From Stutzerimonas stutzeri (lineage in GTDB: Bacteria > Pseudomonadota > Gammaproteobacteria > Pseudomonadales > Pseudomonadaceae): a DNA stretch of 64,000 nt. The stretch's first letter is position 1; the number at the start of each line of letters is the position of its first letter. The DNA lies in assembly GCF_024448715.1 (NCBI RefSeq), contig NZ_JAMOHZ010000005.1, positions 410,512 through 474,511 of the forward strand. Reading direction: 5' to 3'. Shown in pieces: positions 63,733 through 64,000 of this stretch. Below the pieces are notes generated by a model, which made no database searches, was not told the origin of the DNA, and saw only the letters and a program-made list of their open reading frames with translations. The translations under genes and the position numbers were made by a program.

Positions 63733-64000
63733 TCAGAGCGAGCCGGTAGCGGGTACCGGGCGCCGGGCGAAGTGCCCGAGCAGCAGGCCGATGGCCAGCA
63801 GCAGCACGCCAAAGACGGCATAGCCACTGGCCAGCGAACCGCTCGCCTCGGCGATCAGAGCAAACAATGGCGGGCCGGCGACCACGCCGAAATAGGTGAA
63901 GAACAGCGTGCCGCCCGTGTACAGGCCTGCCGTGCCCGGCGGCGCCAGGCGGGCAACCTCGGAGAGATAGACGCCGTTCCAGCCGATCGCCGTGGCGCCA
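63733..64000 (-). CDS. MFS transporter, C-terminal part (runs off the window)
   Basis: The window end holds the last 88 codons of a membrane permease, with no start inside the window. It shows GWNGVYLSEVARLAPPGTAG, FFTYFGVVAGPPLFALIAEA and the final helix YAVFGVLLLAIGLLLGH, which are MFS helices 10-12 in character. It stops 25 bp before the TetR gene, so the TetR regulator may be co-transcribed and control it. Confidence 0.8.
   Translation of the reverse strand, partial: GATAIGWNGVYLSEVARLAPPGTAGLYTGGTLFFTYFGVVAGPPLFALIAEASGSLASGYAVFGVLLLAIGLLLGHFARRPVPATGSL

Overview
The window is a stretch of ordinary chromosome from a high-GC gammaproteobacterium, most likely the Pseudomonas stutzeri group (Stutzerimonas) or a close Pseudomonas relative. 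This rests on the gene order queA-tgt-yajC-secD-secF, the order pepA-holC-small gene-valS next to divergent lptF-lptG, an OprP-type phosphate porin, a CapB-type cold shock protein, divergent metE/metR, and a Pseudomonas-type REP sequence. I saw no prophage, insertion sequence, integron, rRNA operon or CRISPR array.

Layout. 1-6.1 kb: leftward operon of tRNA queuosine modification (queA, tgt) and the SecDF-YajC translocation complex, followed by a glycine-zipper protein. 6.1-7.5 kb: tRNA-Leu(CAA) with a clear sigma-70 promoter, capB and an RDD membrane protein. 7.6-15.5 kb: lptF-lptG (LPS transport) divergent from pepA-holC-hypothetical-valS. 15.8-26.9 kb: nhaD antiporter, MFS transporters, rlmF, yejK, glutathione transferase, GIY-YIG protein, mltF and ybaK. 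27-34.5 kb: metE/metR with a putative MetR operator, a COG3146 protein, oprP behind a putative Pho box, and a FabH-type synthase. 34.8-48.9 kb: small proteins, an ankyrin protein, MFS and SLC13 transporters, a chemoreceptor, three alpha/beta hydrolases, a DUF445 protein and a HIT protein. 49-58.8 kb: carboxypeptidase G2-like enzyme, gluconate permease, Nu-class GST, an ECF sigma/anti-sigma/DUF3455 operon facing a DGPF-PhnB pair, a frameshifted Mut7-C RNase gene, a TSUP permease and RNase Z. 59-64 kb: a second chemoreceptor, a TetR gene divergent from an SDR/HCCA-isomerase operon, another TetR gene and the end of an MFS gene.

Working together: LptFG, SecDF and the porin serve the envelope; MetR probably controls metE; the ECF cassette and the two TetR genes look like small stress- or compound-responsive switches. 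Points most worth following up are a 40-residue membrane microprotein coupled to an MFS gene, an SDR lacking the usual catalytic Ser and Tyr under an operator-like repeat, two neighbouring reading-frame disruptions at 55.8-56.8 kb, a 50-residue acidic microprotein, and a possible leaderless mltF mRNA. No large unknown system is evident.
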